Assembly (NCBI GenBank): GCA_017454675.1
Contig: JAFTCN010000009.1
Span: forward strand, 1 to 42,348
Direction: 5' to 3'
From: Clostridia bacterium
GTDB lineage: Bacteria > Bacillota > Clostridia > Oscillospirales > CAG-272
DNA length: 42,348 nt
How positions within the stretch are numbered: the stretch's first letter is position 1; every line of letters starts with the position of its first letter. A program made the translations under genes and the position numbers. Positions 39,858 through 42,348 of this stretch are shown one piece after another. Below the pieces are notes generated by a model, which saw nothing but the letters and a program-made list of their open reading frames with translations, was not told where the DNA came from and searched no databases.

Positions 39858-41219
39858 ATGAATAAGCTGACAAAGAAATGGCAGATGACGCTTTACGCCA
39901 CATCAGGTATGGGCGTCAACATGCTCAACCTCATGTTCACCTCGTATCTCTGCAGCGCCCTGCTCGTGGGCGGCTTCGCAGAAGCCGTACTTCCCTTCCA
40001 GACCTACATCGGCCACGACCTCGTCGTATTCGGCGTATGGTCGGCGTTCGGATTTGCCGCGAAAGTGCTCGACGGGATCATCGACATACCCATGGCCTCC
40101 TTCACCGACCGCCTGAAGACGCGCTTCGGCCGCAGACGTCCCGCGATCGTGATCGGCTTCGTACCGATGGTCATCGCGTATCTGCTCTTCCTTGTCATCC
40201 CCGTGAAAGAGGCGTCGATGCTCAATACCGTTTATTACGGCATCATCCTGTGCGTCTTCTATTCCTTCTACACGCTGACGATGGTAACCTACTACGCCAC
40301 CTTCACCGAGATCGTAGGACTTCAGGAGGAGCGCTCGTACATCTCGAACGTCAAGTCGGTATGCGACATCCTTTATTTCATCCTGGGCTACGTCGTCGTC
40401 AGGGCGATGCTCAACAGCATCAACGTGCGCACCGTCGCGCTGATCGTGCTGCCGCTGTCGCTGACGATGATGATCCCGCTATTCATGATAAAGGAGCAGT
40501 CGACTCTCGGCGAGAGCGCGCCCGACGCACCGAAGACAGTCAACCTCATAAGATCGCTCAGATACACCTTTAAAAACCGCGATTTCATCATCTGGATGAT
40601 AGTCTACTCGTTCATGACTTTCGGCGTCCAGCTCTTCCTCGGAGGGATCAACGAGTTCTTCTCTAAAGTCGGCATGAACATGATCATTGTCATGGCCTGC
40701 TCGTTCGCCCCCGTCCCGCTGACGCTGCTGCTCTACAACAGGATCAACCGCGACAGGGGATTCGGCTTCGCCTTCAGATACATCCTGCTCACCTTCACGG
40801 CGAGCATGGTGTCGATGTATTTCATCGGCAACAAGGTGTCCGACCCCGGAGCGAAGACGGTGCTGTCTGTCGTCGGCGGCCTGCTCGCCTCGTTCGCCAT
40901 CGGCGCGCTCTTCGCGGTCGCCTACTCGGTGCCCGCGCAGCTGGCGGCTGACGAAGAAAAGAAGACGGGGATCTCGAACTCGGCGATGTACTTCGCAGTT
41001 CAGGGCCTATTCTCCGGGATCGCCTCCGGCATCGGGGCGAACGTCGTCCTCAACGCCCTCAAGGGGACCGAGGAATCCGGGTCAAACGCTATAATATATA
41101 TGACTCTCGTATCCGCCGCCGGGACCGCCGCGGCATTCGCGCTGAGCTTCCTTCTCCCCCGCTCCGTCTCGATGATGGGAAAGAAGGACAGGGCCGTACA
41201 GAACAAGAAGGACAAATAA
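39858..41219 (+). CDS. MFS transporter, GPH (glycoside-pentoside-hexuronide) cation symporter family
   Basis: 453 residues with 11-12 membrane helices over the whole length. The opening 'YATSGMGVNMLNLMFTSYLCSALLV' and the 'DIPMASFTDRLKTRFGRRRPAIVIGFVPMV' loop are the family signature: the Asp-rich helix 2-3 loop and the Arg-x-Gly-Arg-Arg-Arg-Pro motif. GPH proteins take up sugars with sodium or protons. An unusual position between FakB and FakA raises the option that the substrate here is not a sugar. AAGGAT precedes the ATG. Confidence 0.85.
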   Translation: MNKLTKKWQMTLYATSGMGVNMLNLMFTSYLCSALLVGGFAEAVLPFQTYIGHDLVVFGVWSAFGFAAKVLDGIIDIPMASFTDRLKTRFGRRRPAIVIGFVPMVIAYLLFLVIPVKEASMLNTVYYGIILCVFYSFYTLTMVTYYATFTEIVGLQEERSYISNVKSVCDILYFILGYVVVRAMLNSINVRTVALIVLPLSLTMMIPLFMIKEQSTLGESAPDAPKTVNLIRSLRYTFKNRDFIIWMIVYSFMTFGVQLFLGGINEFFSKVGMNMIIVMACSFAPVPLTLLLYNRINRDRGFGFAFRYILLTFTASMVSMYFIGNKVSDPGAKTVLSVVGGLLASFAIGALFAVAYSVPAQLAADEEKKTGISNSAMYFAVQGLFSGIASGIGANVVLNALKGTEESGSNAIIYMTLVSAAGTAAAFALSFLLPRSVSMMGKKDRAVQNKKDK

Positions 41220-41252
41220 CTGCAAAGGGGCGGGTCTTCCCGCGCCGGACAA

Positions 41253-42348
41253 ATGAAGACGACAAAGATCAACGGCAACGATTTTGAAATGATGCTCCGC
41301 AGCGGGCTTGCCAACCTGAGGCGGAGAGAACAGGAAATAAACGACCTCAACGTATTCCCCGTCCCCGACGGCGACACCGGCACGAACATGCGGCTGACCC
41401 TCGAGAACGGCATCCGGCACGCGCCGTCGCGGCGCGAGTCGGGGGCCTACCTCAAGGGGCTCAGCGAAGGCATGCTCCTCGGCGCACGCGGCAATTCCGG
41501 AGTGATACTGTCGCAGCTGTTCAAGGGGATATTCCTCGAGCTCACCCACTGCGGGAACGTGAACCCCGGCGAGCTCAGAGATGCCCTTGTAAGGGCCTAC
41601 AGGACCGCCTACGCGGCGATCATGCGCCCGGTGGAAGGAACACTGCTCACCGTAGCGAGGGAGGGCATAGAGAACGTCAAGGACCATGTGGGCCGCGGTA
41701 CGTCGGTGGACGACCTTCTGTCGATGTATCTGGCATCGATGAAAAAGAGTCTCATCACCACTCCCGACCTGCTTCCCGTGCTCAAGGAGGCGGGAGTTGT
41801 CGACAGCGGCGCGATGGGCTACATCGTGATCGTCGAGGGGATGCTCAGCTATCTTTTCGGAGACAGGATCCAGGACACCACGGCGGTCGATCCCGCGCCG
41901 CCCAAACCCGCGGCTGACCTGTCTTTCTTCGACGCCGACTCCGAATTCACCGACGGCTACTGTCTCGAGTTCATACTCCAGCAGATGAACGGCCCGGAGT
42001 ACGATCACGACCTGCGCGATCGGGACTTCTCTGCCGCGCTCGAGTCGCTCGGAAACTCGCTCGCCCTCATCCGCGACGGTTCGAGGATCAGGGTCCACGT
42101 GCACACGAAGTGCCCCGAGAAGATCATCGCGCTTGCCAGAAAGTACGGCGAATTTCTCACCTTCAAGCTTGAGAACATGCAGCTGCAGCACAACGAGCAC
42201 GACGACCGGATGTCGGTCAGGAAAGCGGCCGTGCAGAAGAAAAAATTCGCCAAGGTGGCCGTCGTCAACGGCGAAGACGGGCCGTTCGACGGAATAAAAC
42301 TGAAAAAGCTTTTCTCCGGGCTCGGCTGCGACGTCGTGATCGACGGCG
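41253..42348 (+). CDS. fakA: Fatty acid kinase FakA (DAK2/YloV domain), 3' truncated by window end
   Basis: The frame is open from ATG 41253 to the end of the window (about 365 residues visible). The N-terminal kinase domain has 'NVFPVPDGDTGTNM' (metal-binding Asp pair, about 31-44) and 'GARGNSGVILSQLFKG', both of the dihydroxyacetone kinase DhaL/DAK2 type. 'GVVDSGAMGY' (about 180-190) ends the DAK2 domain; the middle domain begins with 'FTDGYCLEFIL', followed by 'RVHVHTKCPEKII' which matches YloV/FakA. It phosphorylates FakB-bound fatty acids. No close ribosome site is evident ahead of the ATG (AAAGGGG lies 30 bases upstream). Confidence 0.9.
   Translation, partial: MKTTKINGNDFEMMLRSGLANLRRREQEINDLNVFPVPDGDTGTNMRLTLENGIRHAPSRRESGAYLKGLSEGMLLGARGNSGVILSQLFKGIFLELTHCGNVNPGELRDALVRAYRTAYAAIMRPVEGTLLTVAREGIENVKDHVGRGTSVDDLLSMYLASMKKSLITTPDLLPVLKEAGVVDSGAMGYIVIVEGMLSYLFGDRIQDTTAVDPAPPKPAADLSFFDADSEFTDGYCLEFILQQMNGPEYDHDLRDRDFSAALESLGNSLALIRDGSRIRVHVHTKCPEKIIALARKYGEFLTFKLENMQLQHNEHDDRMSVRKAAVQKKKFAKVAVVNGEDGPFDGIKLKKLFSGLGCDVVIDG

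Noticed and set aside
1..42348. CRISPR arrays, tRNA and rRNA genes
   Set aside because: No regularly spaced repeats, no cloverleaf-like sequence and no rRNA segments were seen in the intergenic regions.

Overview
The window is 42.3 kb of GC-rich, gene-dense chromosome, most likely from an uncultured gut-type member of the Clostridia (Bacillota). The gene content supports this: a holB–ricT–TrmN6-type run as in Bacillus subtilis, a DegV/FakB and FakA pair, long-form HPF, AsnA, a GldA/F/G plus DUF4340 ABC system, and a GPH sugar symporter. The assignment to phylum is an inference from gene families; I cannot name a genus. No rRNA, tRNA or CRISPR array was seen.

Layout. 1-3.1 kb: the 3' part of an ABC solute-binding lipoprotein and a GLUG/beta-helix surface protein. 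3.1-4.4 kb: glyA. 4.4-6.1 kb: an AT-rich island with two broken IS3-type transposase remnants, a 624-bp inverted-repeat cassette and two orphan membrane-protein genes; an imperfect 37-bp repeat brackets it in inverted orientation. 6.1-8.8 kb (minus): two M20 metallopeptidases. 9.0-10.7 kb: a second surface protein with the same unusual Cys-containing C-terminal anchor as the first. 10.8-14.6 kb: CCA-adding enzyme and a membrane M48 protease. 14.9-18.3 kb: a promoter and a 51-base palindrome ahead of a divergent type II topoisomerase B subunit, then ddl. 18.4-23.8 kb (minus): a five-gene Gld-type ABC operon with a tetranucleotide repeat at one gene junction. 24.1-29.8 kb: holB, ricT, ferredoxin, a TrmN6-like methylase, a HAD phosphatase and a TtcA-like ATP-pyrophosphatase. 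29.9-31.5 kb (minus): hpf-asnA.

31.6-42.3 kb is the most interesting part. It is a co-directional run devoted largely to acyl-group handling: an adenylating enzyme fused to a carrier domain, two PlsC-type acyltransferases, a second adenylating enzyme, a free acyl carrier protein, an LRAT/NlpC-P60 type acyltransferase with the hallmark NCEHF motif, a membrane-anchored alpha/beta hydrolase, then a DegV/FakB fatty-acid-binding protein, a GPH symporter and FakA (cut by the window end). I infer that this run activates fatty acids, loads them on carrier proteins and moves them to lipid or amine acceptors. The combination resembles no pathway I can name and is the best candidate for an undescribed system here.

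Several consensus sigma-A promoters (before the topoisomerase, holB, hpf and the acyl cluster, and in the 8.8-9.0 kb divergent region) and several intrinsic terminators could be read directly and are listed.
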